In this document: one piece after another, positions 43,908-57,100 of the stretch
How the letters are laid out: each line of letters begins with the position of its first letter
How positions within the stretch are numbered: the stretch's first letter is position 1
NCBI RefSeq assembly: GCF_026020075.1
Contig: NZ_CP102772.1
Span: 2,170,001 to 2,234,000, forward strand
Origin: Bosea sp. NBC_00550
GTDB taxonomy: Bacteria > Pseudomonadota > Alphaproteobacteria > Rhizobiales > Beijerinckiaceae
DNA: 64,000 nucleotides
Direction: 5' to 3'
Notes under the pieces: model-generated
The model's database searches: none
The model's input: the letters and a program-made list of their open reading frames with translations, nothing else
What the model was told of the DNA's origin: nothing
Made by a program: the position numbers and the translations under genes

Positions 43908-45122
43908 ATGGATACGCGCCTTCTCTCGCTCGCCGGCGGCGCCTTCGCCATCGGCACGGGCAGCCTGATCGTCACCGGCATCCTGCCCCATCTCGCCTCC
44001 GGCCTCGGCGTCTCCGTCGATGCCGCCGGCCTGCTCATCTCGATCTTCGCCCTCGCCTATGCGATCGGCTCCCCCATCCTCTCGACCGTGCTCGGCGACG
44101 CCGACCGCAAGACGGTGCTGGTCGGCGCGATGACGGTGTTCGGCCTCGCCAATCTCGGCGCTGCCTTTGCCAGCGATTTCTGGGTGGTGATGGGCGCGCG
44201 GATCGTGATGGCGCTCGCTGCCGGCGTGTTCATGCCGGCTGCCAACGCCGTCGCGGTCGCGGTCTCCGCGCCGGAACGGCGCGGCCGGGCCATCGCGCTC
44301 GTCACCGGCGGCATGACCGTCTCGCTGATTCTCGGCATACCCATCGGCACCGCGGTCGTCGGCTTTGGCGGCTGGCACCTCGCCTTCCTGATCGTGGCGC
44401 TGTTCAGCGTGCTCTCGTTGGCGGGCCTTCTCGTCAAGCTGCCCAAGGGCCTGCCGCGCGGGACCAACACGCTGCGCGAGCGCCTCCAGGTCGCGGGGCG
44501 CAGCGACGTGCTGCTGGCGCTGGCCACGACGATGCTTTGGACCACAGGCGCCTTCGTCCTCTACACCTACATCGCGCCCTTCCTGACCAACCATGCCGGC
44601 ATCGCCGGGCCCTGGCTCGCGGTGACCCTCGTCGTCTCAGGCATCGGCTCGGCCATCGGCAACCAGCTCGGCGGCATCGCCAGCGACCGCTTCGGTCCCG
44701 AGCGCACGCTCACCGTCGTGCTGAGCGTGCTGGCGCTGGCGCTGCTGACGGCCTCGCTGATCGCGGTCGGCCTGCCGCCGGCGCTCGCGATCTACCCGAT
44801 TCCCTTCGTGCTGCTGGTGTGGAGCGCGGCCGGTTGGGCCGGGCACCCCTCGCAGATGTCGCGGCTCGCCGCGATGGCGCCGGACGCGGCCGTGGTCGCG
44901 CTCTCGCTCAACGCCTCCGCCCTGTATTTCGGCATCGCGGCCGGCGCGGCGCTGGGCCAGCAGGTGATGCGCCATGCCGGGACCTGGCCGCTCGGCTTCG
45001 TCGGCGCGGCCTGCGAGGTCGCGGCGCTCGCCGTGCTCTTCGTCGCGATGCGCCGCAAGCGCCGCGTGCCGCGTCCGCTGGAGATCGATCTCACCATGCC
45101 GGCACCACGGCCTGTGCGTTGA
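43908..45122 (+). CDS. MFS exporter (AraJ/YdhP type)
   Basis: A 404-residue twelve-helix drug/sugar-efflux type transporter, with the family motif at GSPILSTVLGDADRKTVLVG and a second-half equivalent GGIASDRFGPERTLT. It has a divergent ArsR-family gene and twin operators, so it is probably induced by the compound it exports. It ends 141 bases before carB. Confidence 0.9.
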   Translation: MDTRLLSLAGGAFAIGTGSLIVTGILPHLASGLGVSVDAAGLLISIFALAYAIGSPILSTVLGDADRKTVLVGAMTVFGLANLGAAFASDFWVVMGARIVMALAAGVFMPAANAVAVAVSAPERRGRAIALVTGGMTVSLILGIPIGTAVVGFGGWHLAFLIVALFSVLSLAGLLVKLPKGLPRGTNTLRERLQVAGRSDVLLALATTMLWTTGAFVLYTYIAPFLTNHAGIAGPWLAVTLVVSGIGSAIGNQLGGIASDRFGPERTLTVVLSVLALALLTASLIAVGLPPALAIYPIPFVLLVWSAAGWAGHPSQMSRLAAMAPDAAVVALSLNASALYFGIAAGAALGQQVMRHAGTWPLGFVGAACEVAALAVLFVAMRRKRRVPRPLEIDLTMPAPRPVR

Positions 45123-45263
45123 TCGGGGGCGGAAGCGGTTTTAGCTTCCTTCCGCCGCCTTGCCCGTCTATAGCGAGCGCCTAGCATTCATTCAGACGCT
45201 CGCCAGGCCTCCGCTCGCCCGATCGGACCGGCCTTGCGCGCGCCCGCAAGACCGGTCGAGATC

Positions 45264-48581
<3,318 letters not shown>

Positions 48582-48684
48582 GGCCGTACGCGGCGGAGTA
48601 GAGAGACGAAGCGGAAGCGCGGGGACGCCGGCAGCCGATTTGCCGCTGGCGAGCCGCGCTTTCGGAGCTTATGGGACGGAAAGA

Positions 48685-49158
48685 ATGGAAAAGGTTCCAA
48701 TGACCGTGGGCGGCTTCGCCGCTTTGGAAGCGGAGTTGAAGCACCGCCAGCAGGTCGAGCGTCAGCGCATCATCACCGCCATCTCCGAGGCACGCGCCCT
48801 CGGCGACCTCTCCGAGAACGCCGAGTATCATGCGGCGAAGGAAGCGCAGTCGCTGAACGAGGGCCGCGTCCAGGAACTCGAATCGCTGATCGGCCGCGCC
48901 GACGTGATCGACGTGACCAAGCTCGGCGGCGACACGATCAAGTTCGGCGCCACCGTCAAGCTGATCGACGACGATACCGAGGAAGAGAAGAGCTACCAGA
49001 TCGTCGGCGAGCCGGAATCGGACGTGAAGTCCGGCAAGGTTTCGATCGGCTCGCCGATCGCGCGCGCGCTGATCGGCAAGAAGGTCGGCGATTCCGTGCA
49101 GGTCAACACGCCCGGCGGCGGCAAGTCCTACGAGGTCGTCAGCATCGCCTTCCGCTGA
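48685..49158 (+). CDS. greA: Transcription elongation factor GreA
   Basis: A 157-residue factor that rescues backtracked RNA polymerase. The N-terminal coiled coil ([42 protein letters not shown]) carries the acidic tip DLSENAEYH, and the C-terminal FKBP-like domain ends [24 protein letters not shown]. The ATG at 48685 is the family start. It follows carB by 103 bases. Confidence 0.97.
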   Translation: MEKVPMTVGGFAALEAELKHRQQVERQRIITAISEARALGDLSENAEYHAAKEAQSLNEGRVQELESLIGRADVIDVTKLGGDTIKFGATVKLIDDDTEEEKSYQIVGEPESDVKSGKVSIGSPIARALIGKKVGDSVQVNTPGGGKSYEVVSIAFR

Positions 49159-49165
49159 CGCAGAG

Positions 49166-49197
49166 CGTCATACTCGGGCCTTGGCCCGGGTATGACG
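49166..49197. repeat. Short palindromic repeat after greA
   Basis: A minimal member of the family: CGTCATACTCGGGCC, three-base loop, GGCCCGGGTATGACG, one mismatch. It lies between greA and the convergent marC stop and could end transcription from both sides, although no T-run follows. Confidence 0.8.
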
Positions 49198-49205
49198 CCT
49201 CCTCC

Positions 49206-49817
49206 CTAGCCCGCCAGTACCACCTTTATCGCCTTAATGATGCCGTCCACGGCGACGCTCGCCAGGATGAGGCCCATCACCCGGCTGATGACGCTCGCCC
49301 CCGCATTGCCGATGATCGCGATGATGCGCGACGCGCAGAACAGCAGCACGAGCAGCATCGCGAGGATGATGACGATCTGCACCACGGTCTCGGCCTGCTC
49401 TGCGAGGCTGATCTTGGAATTGTCCGTGACCGTCATGACAGTCAGCATCGCGCCGGGACTGGCGATGCTCGGAATCGCCAACGGATAGACCGCCTTCTCC
49501 AGATCGGCGGAGCGCAGCAGCTTCTGATCTTCCTCCAGCTTCGATTCGCCGAAGATCATCGTCAGCGCGAACAGGAACAGTACGATGTTGCCGGCGATCT
49601 GGAACGAGCTCAGCTCGATATCCATCGCGGTCAGCAGGACCTGGCCGAGCAGCACGAAGAACAGCAGCACCAGGAACGCGACCAGCGTGCCGTGCAGCGC
49701 GATCCGGCGCGCCGCGGCGGCGCTCAGGCCGGCGGTCACGGCCAGGAAAACCGGCAGCGTGCCGATCGGGTCGATCACGACCCAGAGCTTTATGAATTCC
49801 GTCAGCCAGCGTTCCAT
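49206..49817 (-). CDS. MarC-family integral membrane protein
   Basis: A 203-residue protein with six membrane helices of the MarC/UPF0056 family (KLWVVIDPIGTLPVFLAVTAG, PLAIPSIASPGAMLTVMTVT). The function is unknown; the old antibiotic-resistance link has been withdrawn. The 175 bases upstream (49818-49992) hold no clear feature. Confidence 0.92.
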   Translation of the reverse strand: MERWLTEFIKLWVVIDPIGTLPVFLAVTAGLSAAAARRIALHGTLVAFLVLLFFVLLGQVLLTAMDIELSSFQIAGNIVLFLFALTMIFGESKLEEDQKLLRSADLEKAVYPLAIPSIASPGAMLTVMTVTDNSKISLAEQAETVVQIVIILAMLLVLLFCASRIIAIIGNAGASVISRVMGLILASVAVDGIIKAIKVVLAG

Positions 49818-49992
49818 GCAATCCCCCTTCGATACCGCTCAATAGAACAGGCTGCGGCGGCAGCCCATATGCGGCCGCCGTCGATACCGCTTGGCAACCA
49901 TGATCGGCAGATGATGGCGCGCGGGCCGGCAGCCATGGACTATCGCTGCTTCGCTCCTACATTGAAGCGACGAGCATCTGGAGATCCCGGCC

Positions 49993-50496
49993 ATGATCAC
50001 GCGTCGACATTTTCTGGCTTCCTCGCTCGGCGCCGCGGCGCTGGCTGTGTTGCCGGGCGTTTCGTCCGCTCTCGCTCAGGCCGCGCCGATCGGCTCGATC
50101 AAGATCGAATTCGCTCCGACCGTCACCCACGCCTGGGGCGCCAACATTGCGATCGTCAGAAGCGAGCTCGAACGCACGCTCGTCGACCTGCTCGGCCCCT
50201 CGCTCCAGCGCGGAGCCGGCACGCGCCTCGTCGTCAACATCAGCAGCGTCTGGCTGGCGAGCTATGCCGGTGGCGGCGGTGGCGGCAAGCCCAGCGATGG
50301 CGGCGCCAGCAACGACTATCTCGAGAGCATCGCGACGCTCTATGATCGCAGCGGCCGCGAGCTCGCGAGCTATCCGATCCTGTCGACCGAACTCTCGGGC
50401 GGCGCCGGCGCCTGGTATCTGCCGGATGTCGACCAGCGCCGGCTGCGGGCGCTCGCGCGCAACAACGCCTACTGGATCAAGCGCTACGTCGGCTGA
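49993..50496 (+). CDS. Tat-exported protein of unknown function
   Basis: A 167-residue protein with a clear Tat signal (MITRRHFLASSLGAAALAVLPG...ALAQA). The mature part has a Gly-rich turn (YAGGGGGGKPSDGG) between two beta-rich halves. I do not recognise a family. It ends 4 bases before the convergent Lrp gene's stop. Confidence 0.75.
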   Translation: MITRRHFLASSLGAAALAVLPGVSSALAQAAPIGSIKIEFAPTVTHAWGANIAIVRSELERTLVDLLGPSLQRGAGTRLVVNISSVWLASYAGGGGGGKPSDGGASNDYLESIATLYDRSGRELASYPILSTELSGGAGAWYLPDVDQRRLRALARNNAYWIKRYVG

Positions 50497-50500
50497 AGCC

Positions 50501-50965
50501 TCAGCCGAACGGTACGATCGGCTCGTCCTTGACCCGGTCGAGCGCGAGCGCGGTGCGCACGTTGCGGACATTCGGCAAGGCCGTGAGTTCGCCGACGAAA
50601 TCCTGGAACGCCTTCAGATCCGGCGCCACGCATTTCAGCACGAAGTCGATGTCGCCGGAGAGCGTCCAGCACTCGCGCACCGTGGACCAGTCGCGGATAC
50701 GGCTCTGGAAGGCGGCGAGATCGGCCTCGGCCTGGCTCGCCAGATGCACGAAGGCAAAGCAGACGACCTCGAAGCCCAGCTTCCGCTCGTCTAGATCGGC
50801 ATGGTAGCCGCGGATCAGCCCGGCTTCCTCCAGCGCGCGCACGCGCCTCAGGCAGGGCGGCGGCGAGATGCCGACGCGGCTCGCCAGCTCGACATTGGTC
50901 ATGCGCCCATCGGCCTGGAGTTCCCGCAGGATGCGCAGGTCGATATCGTCGAGTTTCGGACGCAC
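50501..50965 (-). CDS. Lrp/AsnC-family transcriptional regulator
   Basis: A 154-residue regulator with an N-terminal helix-turn-helix (LDDIDLRILRELQADGRMTNVELASRVGISPPPCLRRVR) and a C-terminal RAM ligand domain. GTG at 50965 gives the usual N-terminus MRPKLDDID. TTG at 50983 with GAGG before it is an alternative. In relatives an Lrp gene lies beside trxB, as here. Confidence 0.92.
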   Translation of the reverse strand: MRPKLDDIDLRILRELQADGRMTNVELASRVGISPPPCLRRVRALEEAGLIRGYHADLDERKLGFEVVCFAFVHLASQAEADLAAFQSRIRDWSTVRECWTLSGDIDFVLKCVAPDLKAFQDFVGELTALPNVRNVRTALALDRVKDEPIVPFG

Positions 50966-51042
50966 GAAGATCCCCGGAGGCAAAATATCCTCAAAGTAAA
51001 GCCGCGCTGGTGTAGACGGCGGCGACGGGCGATACAAGGCGC

Positions 51043-52053
51043 ATGCCGCAGACGCAGACAGCCATGCACGAGAATCCGAAGCCGACCGTCTGGGTCCTGA
51101 CCGACGGCAAGGCTGGCGACGAGCTTCAATGCCTTGGTGTCGCCGAGCGGCTGGGCGTTTCGCCGGAGATCCGGCGCGTGAAGCCCCGCAAGCCCTTCGC
51201 CTGGCTGATGCCGCGCGGGCCCATCGACCCGCGCGAGGCGCCGGATCGGCCGGGAAGCCCGCTCCGCTCGCCCTTCCCCGACATCGCCATCGCCTCCGGC
51301 CGGCGCGCCGTGGCCTATCTGCGCGCGCTGAAGAAGGCCTCGAACGGCGCGATCTACACCGTCTTCCTGAAGGACCCGCGCACCGGAACCGGCGCGGCCG
51401 ACCTGATCTGGGTCGCCGGGCACGACCAACTGCGCGGCGACAACGTGCTGGTCACCACCACCTCCCCCCATCGCCTGACGCCGCAGAAGCTCGCAGCCGC
51501 GCGCGCCGTGCCACCCGCGACCATCGCTGGCTTGTCAGCTCCGCGAGTCGCGGTGCTCGTCGGCGGCGACAGCCGGCACCATCGCTTCACGGCGGCAGAC
51601 ATCGAGCGCTTCGCCGGGCAGCTCGATGAATTGGCCCGATCGGGGGCGGCCCTGATGGGTTCCCCCTCCCGGCGCACCTCGCCAGCCCTCGCCGCCGCCG
51701 TCGCCGCCGTCTTCGCCCGCCATGGCGGCTGGTGGTGGGACGGCTCCGGCGAAAACCCCTATCCCGCCCTCCTCGCCAACGCCGACGCCATCGTCGCCAC
51801 CGCCGACTCGACCAACATGATCGGAGAGGCCGCCGCGACCGGCTCCCCCGTCCTTGTGTTCGAGCCACAGGGCGGCCACGACAAGATCGCCGCCCTGATC
51901 GCTGGGCTGGAACATGAGGGGGTTGTGCATCGCTTCTGTGGACGCCTTGAAGGCGAACGCTACGAGCCGATAGACTCCACGCCGATCATAGCCGATGCGA
52001 TATGGCAGGGCTGGCAGCGCCACCGGGCCGATTTCGGCCTGACGGACGGTTGA
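51043..52053 (+). CDS. ELM1/GtrOC1-type mitochondrial-fission-like protein
   Basis: A 336-residue protein of the ELM1 family (DUF1022), with a GT-B glycosyltransferase-like fold: VWVLTDGKAGDELQCLGVAERLG, PDIAIASGRRAVAYLRALK, VAVLVGGDSRHHRF, ADAIVATADSTNMIGEAAATGSPV and FEPQGGHDKIAAL. The bacterial function is poorly known, possibly envelope sugar transfer. It diverges from Lrp and precedes trxB. Confidence 0.85.
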   Translation: MPQTQTAMHENPKPTVWVLTDGKAGDELQCLGVAERLGVSPEIRRVKPRKPFAWLMPRGPIDPREAPDRPGSPLRSPFPDIAIASGRRAVAYLRALKKASNGAIYTVFLKDPRTGTGAADLIWVAGHDQLRGDNVLVTTTSPHRLTPQKLAAARAVPPATIAGLSAPRVAVLVGGDSRHHRFTAADIERFAGQLDELARSGAALMGSPSRRTSPALAAAVAAVFARHGGWWWDGSGENPYPALLANADAIVATADSTNMIGEAAATGSPVLVFEPQGGHDKIAALIAGLEHEGVVHRFCGRLEGERYEPIDSTPIIADAIWQGWQRHRADFGLTDG

Positions 52054-52094
52054 GCCCGGAGGCTCTTGTTTCGGCGCCGCGCCGCCGTATCTGA

Positions 52095-53105
<1,011 letters not shown>

Positions 53106-53116
53106 ATGGTTCGGCG

Positions 53117-53143
53117 CAACCTATCACCAATTCTGATAGGTTG
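53117..53143. repeat. Inverted repeat CAACCTATCA / TGATAGGTTG
   Basis: A perfect 10-bp inverted repeat with a 7-base spacer, starting 12 bases after the trxB stop. No T-run follows, so it may be a processed 3' end, an operator for the following LysR gene, or a Rho-linked terminator hairpin. Confidence 0.6.
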
Positions 53144-53249
53144 TGTCACCAGATTCAGTGCGAATAATAGGTGCTACCTGCCACACAGACATTGACGCAC
53201 AAGCGCTTTATCCCGCATCATGCATAAAACGCATAACGGGGGAAGCGCG

Positions 53250-54140
53250 GTGGATTGGGACCGCATTAGAATATTTTATACGGTCGCGGAGTCAGGCAGC
53301 TTTACGAAAGCTGGCGATGTTCTCGGCTTGAGTCAATCAGCCGTCAGCCGGCAGATCGGTGCGCTCGAGCGTGAGCTGCGCGCGCCCCTGTTCCACCGGC
53401 ATACGCGCGGTCTGATCCTCACCGAACAGGGCGAACTGCTCTGGCGGGCGGCCCGCGAGATGACCCAGCGGCTGGAGCGCACGCGCTCGCAGCTCTCGGA
53501 GACGCGCGAGCATCCCTCCGGCGAGCTCAAGGTCACCGCCACGCGCGGCCTGGGCGGCCATTGGCTGACGCCTCGCCTTGCCGAGTTCCTGGATCTCTAC
53601 CCCGACATCAGGGTCGAGCTCATCCTGACCGATGAGGAACTCGACCTGTCGATGCGCGAGGCCGACATCGCGATCCGCCTGCGCCAGCCGCAGCAGCCGG
53701 ACCTGATCCAGCGCAAGCTCTTCACGGTGCACTTCCACGTCTACGCCTCGCCGGCCTATGTGAAGCGCTTCGGCGAGCCGAAGAGCTACGACGATCTCGA
53801 CAACCACCGCATCCTGTCCTTCGGCGGCACCTCGCCCTCCTATCTGACGGCGGTGCACTGGCTCGGCACGATGGGGCGCGACCAGCGCAACCCGCGGCCG
53901 ATCCATCTGACGGTCAACAACATCACCGCGATGAAGCGCGCGGTGGATTCGGGCGCCGGCATCGCCGTGCTGCCGGACTACCTGATCGAGACTGGCTCGC
54001 CGCTCGTGCAGCTCATGCGCGAAACCGAGATGCCGCAGCTCGAGAGCTATCTGGTCTATCCGGAAGAGATGAAGTCTGTGGCCCGCGTCCAGGTCTTCCG
54101 CGACTTCCTGATCCAGAAGGCCCAGCGCTGGACCTACTGA
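53250..54140 (+). CDS. LysR-family regulator downstream of trxB
   Basis: A 296-residue regulator. Helix-turn-helix: GSFTKAGDVLGLSQSAVSRQIGALERELR. The GTG at 53250 (MDWDRIRIFYTVAESG) is preferred because GGGGGAAG lies just before it; ATG at 53220 has no ribosome site. The trxB-LysR order is conserved in Rhizobiales, but the regulator's targets are not visible. A strong terminator follows. Confidence 0.92.
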   Translation: MDWDRIRIFYTVAESGSFTKAGDVLGLSQSAVSRQIGALERELRAPLFHRHTRGLILTEQGELLWRAAREMTQRLERTRSQLSETREHPSGELKVTATRGLGGHWLTPRLAEFLDLYPDIRVELILTDEELDLSMREADIAIRLRQPQQPDLIQRKLFTVHFHVYASPAYVKRFGEPKSYDDLDNHRILSFGGTSPSYLTAVHWLGTMGRDQRNPRPIHLTVNNITAMKRAVDSGAGIAVLPDYLIETGSPLVQLMRETEMPQLESYLVYPEEMKSVARVQVFRDFLIQKAQRWTY

Positions 54141-54164
54141 CAAGTCGGACCACTCGAATACATG

Positions 54165-54197
54165 AATCGGGCGCCTCAGGGCGCCCGATTGCTTTTT
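54165..54197 (+). terminator. Terminator of the LysR gene
   Basis: A perfect 11-bp stem AATCGGGCGCC / GGCGCCCGATT with loop TCAG, followed by GCTTTTT. It ends the LysR transcript 24 bases after the stop. Confidence 0.92.
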
Positions 54198-54424
54198 GGC
54201 TGTTTTGTGACCACTGGCGCACTTCGCATGCGCCAAATTCGAACAGCACCGTCCGAAATCGCTTTTTAACCGCGGGAATTCGACTGCGAGAGGGCCTTAG
54301 CAGCCTCTCCGTGCCGGCCGCATCCTGCAATGAACGCATATTTCTCAATCATTTAGGCTCAAATTCGCGCCATCTGCCCTTAGTTCATGCAGCCAGCGCA
54401 TGGCGGACCCAAGCTATGTTGCAT

Positions 54425-54599
54425 TGCAAAACGGCAAGTCATGCTCGATATTGTACTCACGGTTGTTCGGAACGGGCTCCGCAATCTCCTCCCGGCGTTG
54501 AGTTCGTTTCAGCCGTTCCCCTCTGAGATGTTTGGCGTTTCGCCAGATGTTTCAAACTTTCAAGGCCGGCTCCCCTCGGGGACGCCGGCCCTTTTTTTG
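54425..54599 (+). ncRNA. Candidate small RNA with anti-Shine-Dalgarno loop
   Basis: Three hairpins in a row in a gene-free stretch: GGAACGG/CCGTTCC (54469-54475 with 54513-54519) whose loop contains CTCCTCCC (54486-54493); TGGCG/CGCCA (54533-54545); and a terminator at 54564-54598. The upstream LysR gene already has its own terminator, so this one needs a transcript of its own. The CUCCUCCC loop is the mark of alphaproteobacterial sRNAs that bind ribosome sites (such as the alpha-r8 and alpha-r14 families). The 5' end is a guess. The rest of the 54198-54709 gap holds a TGGCGCA/TGCGCCA hairpin at 54215-54235. Confidence 0.6.
54564..54598 (+). terminator. Terminator of the candidate small RNA
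   Basis: Stem GGCCGGC / GCCGGCC (54564-54570 with 54584-54590) with an inner CCCC/GGGG stem, followed by CTTTTTTT. It is a textbook intrinsic terminator with no protein gene upstream on this strand after the LysR terminator. Confidence 0.93.
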
Positions 54600-54650
54600 T
54601 CCATTCCAGTATTCCTGATCGACCGCGGCGCTGCGCCTCGGAGGCCCGAC

Positions 54651-54683
54651 AAAAGAAAAGGCACCGCCCATAAGCGGTGCCTT
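54651..54683 (-). terminator. Terminator of the FMN reductase gene
   Basis: A perfect 10-bp stem AAGGCACCGC / GCGGTGCCTT (54658-54667 with 54674-54683), followed on the minus strand by TTCTTTTG. It lies 26 bases after the stop of the gene at 54710. Confidence 0.9.
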
Positions 54684-54709
54684 CCGATTGCGTGCGGCGG
54701 TCTCGTCGC

Positions 54710-55261
54710 TCAGGCGGCGAGCTTGCCGGCGATTTTGGCGAAACCGTCGAGGAAGCCCTGCAGGAAGCTGCGCGTCCCCTCGTTGGTGATCTCGTGGTTG
54801 GAGTCGATCAGCTCTTCCTTGAAGGTGATGAAGACCTGCCCGCCGACCACGACGCCGGCGAGGTTGGTCATGATCATCCGCAGTTCGTTCTGGGCGACGG
54901 CGGTGCCGACGGCGCCGCCGCTCGTGCCGGTCACCGCCACGGTCTTGCCGGCCCAGGAATTCTTGCCATAGGGGCGCGAGGCCCAATCGATCGCATTCTT
55001 GAGCGCGGCCGGGATCGAACGGTTGTGCTCGGGGGTGACGATCAGGATGGCGTCAGCTGCCTCGATCTCTCGCTTCAGCCGCAGCGTCGGCTCGGGGCGG
55101 TCGGCTTCCAGGTCCTGGTTGAACAGGGGAAGATCGTCGATCCGCACGAAGGAGGGTTCGAAGGCATCCGCTCCCAGCTTGGCCAGAGCCTCCGCCAGCT
55201 TGCGGTTGATCGACTCGCGGCGCGTGCTGCCGACGACGATGGCGAGCTTCAACTTGGCCAT
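54710..55261 (-). CDS. NADPH-dependent FMN reductase family protein
   Basis: A 183-residue flavodoxin-like oxidoreductase. The FMN phosphate site is VVGSTRRESINRKLAEAL and the second motif is TPEHNRSIPAALKNAIDW. Members reduce FMN, quinones, azo dyes or chromate. The ATG at 55261 (MAKLKLAIVVGS) is the family start. Confidence 0.93.
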   Translation of the reverse strand: MAKLKLAIVVGSTRRESINRKLAEALAKLGADAFEPSFVRIDDLPLFNQDLEADRPEPTLRLKREIEAADAILIVTPEHNRSIPAALKNAIDWASRPYGKNSWAGKTVAVTGTSGGAVGTAVAQNELRMIMTNLAGVVVGGQVFITFKEELIDSNHEITNEGTRSFLQGFLDGFAKIAGKLAA

Positions 55262-55391
55262 GGTATTCCTCGTTACTGGGCGGAAAGTGCCGCGACAGTA
55301 GAGGCCTCGGCGATCCCGGAGCAAGCCGGTCGCCTGCAAGGGCACCATTGCAGCAATTCAAGCGCGAAGGCCGAGTTTCCACCCAGCCGCA

Positions 55392-55967
55392 TTACTGCCG
55401 CGGCGGCCGGGCAGCGAGCGGCAGCGCGTCGAACAGGCTGGGCTCGGCGGTGGTGCGCGCCTTCTCGATCGTCAGAATCCTGAGCTTGGTTTCGACGCCG
55501 CCATCGGCCGAGAAACCGCCCGTCTTGCCGCCGGCCGCGAGAACGCGGTGGCAGGGCACGATGATCGGCCACGGGTTCTGGCCGAGCGCCACGCCGACGG
55601 CCCGCGCCGCGCCGGGATCGCCGATGCGAGCCGCGACCTCGCCATAGGTCAGCGTCTCGCCAGGCGGGATGGCGAGCGCGACCTCATAGACCTTGCGGTT
55701 GAAATCCGAGACCGCCTCGATCGCGATCGGAAGGTGCGAGAGATCGCGCGCCTCGCCGGTCAGCAAAGCCCGGATCGATGCCACGGCATCGGCGACGAAG
55801 CTCTCCGCCCCGGCCTCCTCGGCCTCGGGAAAGCGCCGCGCCAGCCGCCGACGCGCCGCCACCTCGTCGCCTTCCGGCAGTTGCGCCCCGATGAACCGCT
55901 CGCCTTCCCAGGCCAGCGCGCAGGTGCCGATCGCCGTCTCGAAGAGATGGAAATGCTGGGTGGCGAT
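55392..55967 (-). CDS. ogt: Methylated-DNA--protein-cysteine methyltransferase, odd start
   Basis: O6-methylguanine repair protein; the active-site PCHR is in IIVPCHRVLAAGG with NPWP before it and GGFSADGG after. The first GTG (55862) gives only 156 residues and would cut off a clearly homologous N-terminal strand region (HFHLFETAIGTCALAWEGE, then GAQLPEGDE), which continues in frame upstream. In that frame no ATG, GTG or TTG is available; an ATC at 55967 has GGGAGAG six bases before it and is taken here as the start (191 residues). A base change of ATG to ATC, or a sequencing error, is the other explanation. Confidence 0.8.
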   Translation of the reverse strand: MATQHFHLFETAIGTCALAWEGERFIGAQLPEGDEVAARRRLARRFPEAEEAGAESFVADAVASIRALLTGEARDLSHLPIAIEAVSDFNRKVYEVALAIPPGETLTYGEVAARIGDPGAARAVGVALGQNPWPIIVPCHRVLAAGGKTGGFSADGGVETKLRILTIEKARTTAEPSLFDALPLAARPPRQ

Positions 55968-56057
55968 GGTCGCTCTCCCGGTCCGCTGCGTGGACGGAAC
56001 TGATCTAGCATGCCGGATAGCGGCCAGGGCACCCGAAAGCTGGCAGCAGAGGCCGGC

Positions 56058-57023
56058 TCACATGAAGAGCTTCTCGCCCTCCAGCCCCTTGTAGAGCCCT
56101 GCGACCTGCTCGCCATAGCCGTTATAGATCAGAGTCGGCCGCCGGTCGCGCGAGCCCAGCACTTGCTCGCTCGCCTGGCTCCAGCGCGGATGCGGCACCG
56201 CCGGGTTCACATTGGCCCAGAAGCCGTATTCCGAGGCCTGAAGCCCCTCCCAGAAGGTCTTCGGCCGCTCCGCCACGAAGCTGATCTTGCGGATCGATTT
56301 CACCGATTTGAAGCCGTATTTCCACGGCGTGATCAATCGGATCGGCGCACCGTGCTGCGTCGGCAGCGGCTTGCCGTAGATGCCCGTCACCAGCAGCGGC
56401 AGCTCGTTCGTCGCCTCCGCGATGGTCAGCCCCTCGGTATAGGGCCAGGGATACCAGCGCTGGCCCTGGCCGGGCGCCACGCGGGGGTTCAGGAAGGTCT
56501 CGAAGCGGATATACTTCGCTGAAGAGAGCGGCTTGGCGAGCGCGACAAAGGATTTGAGCGGGATTCCGGTCCAGGGCACGGCCATCGCCCAGGCCTCGAC
56601 GCAGCGGAAGCGGTAGAGCCGCTCTTCCAGCGGCAGCTTGCGCACGAGATCGTCGAAGCCGATCTCGAAGGGCTTCTCGACCATGCCATCGACCTGGATC
56701 GACCAGGGACGCGTCGCGAGCCGCCGCGAGGCGTCCACGATGTCCTTCGACATACCGAATTCGTAGAAGTTGTTGTAGTTCGCGGCGTCCCCCTCAGCCG
56801 TCAGCGCCACATCGATCTTGTAGGCCTCGTTGCGCTTGGCCGGATAGAGATCGAGCGTCGGATCGGGCGTCTGCGCCATCGCGCTTCCCGGCAGCGCAGC
56901 CCCCACGATCAGCCCCGCCCCTGCGCCAATCAACTGGCGGCGGTTGAGGAAGGCGCCCTCCGGCGTGGCCTGGCTTTCCGGCATTTCCCAGCCGGCACGG
57001 CGCTTGATCAGCATGACGGACAT
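56058..57023 (-). CDS. msrP: Protein-methionine-sulfoxide reductase catalytic subunit MsrP
   Basis: A 321-residue periplasmic molybdoenzyme that repairs oxidised methionines in envelope proteins. The Tat motif NRRQLIGAG is followed by a hydrophobic stretch; the molybdenum-binding cysteine is in YRFRCVEAWAMAVPW, and GQRWYPWPYTEGL, QHGAPIRLITPWKYGFK and KTFWEGLQASEYGFWANVNP are typical of the family. The membrane partner gene msrQ is not next to it. It needs molybdenum cofactor, for which mog lies at the other end of the window. Confidence 0.95.
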   Translation of the reverse strand: MSVMLIKRRAGWEMPESQATPEGAFLNRRQLIGAGAGLIVGAALPGSAMAQTPDPTLDLYPAKRNEAYKIDVALTAEGDAANYNNFYEFGMSKDIVDASRRLATRPWSIQVDGMVEKPFEIGFDDLVRKLPLEERLYRFRCVEAWAMAVPWTGIPLKSFVALAKPLSSAKYIRFETFLNPRVAPGQGQRWYPWPYTEGLTIAEATNELPLLVTGIYGKPLPTQHGAPIRLITPWKYGFKSVKSIRKISFVAERPKTFWEGLQASEYGFWANVNPAVPHPRWSQASEQVLGSRDRRPTLIYNGYGEQVAGLYKGLEGEKLFM

Positions 57024-57100
57024 ACTCCGTTTCGATGGCCGCTGTTAGGCCACGAAAGCGGGGTCACGGCAATTCACGAGGGGGAGAGGTTTCCCCAGCC

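Noticed and set aside
49993..50496. The Gly-rich Tat protein as part of a secretion or amyloid system
   Set aside because: The glycine run is short (about six residues) and no neighbouring gene supports such a role.
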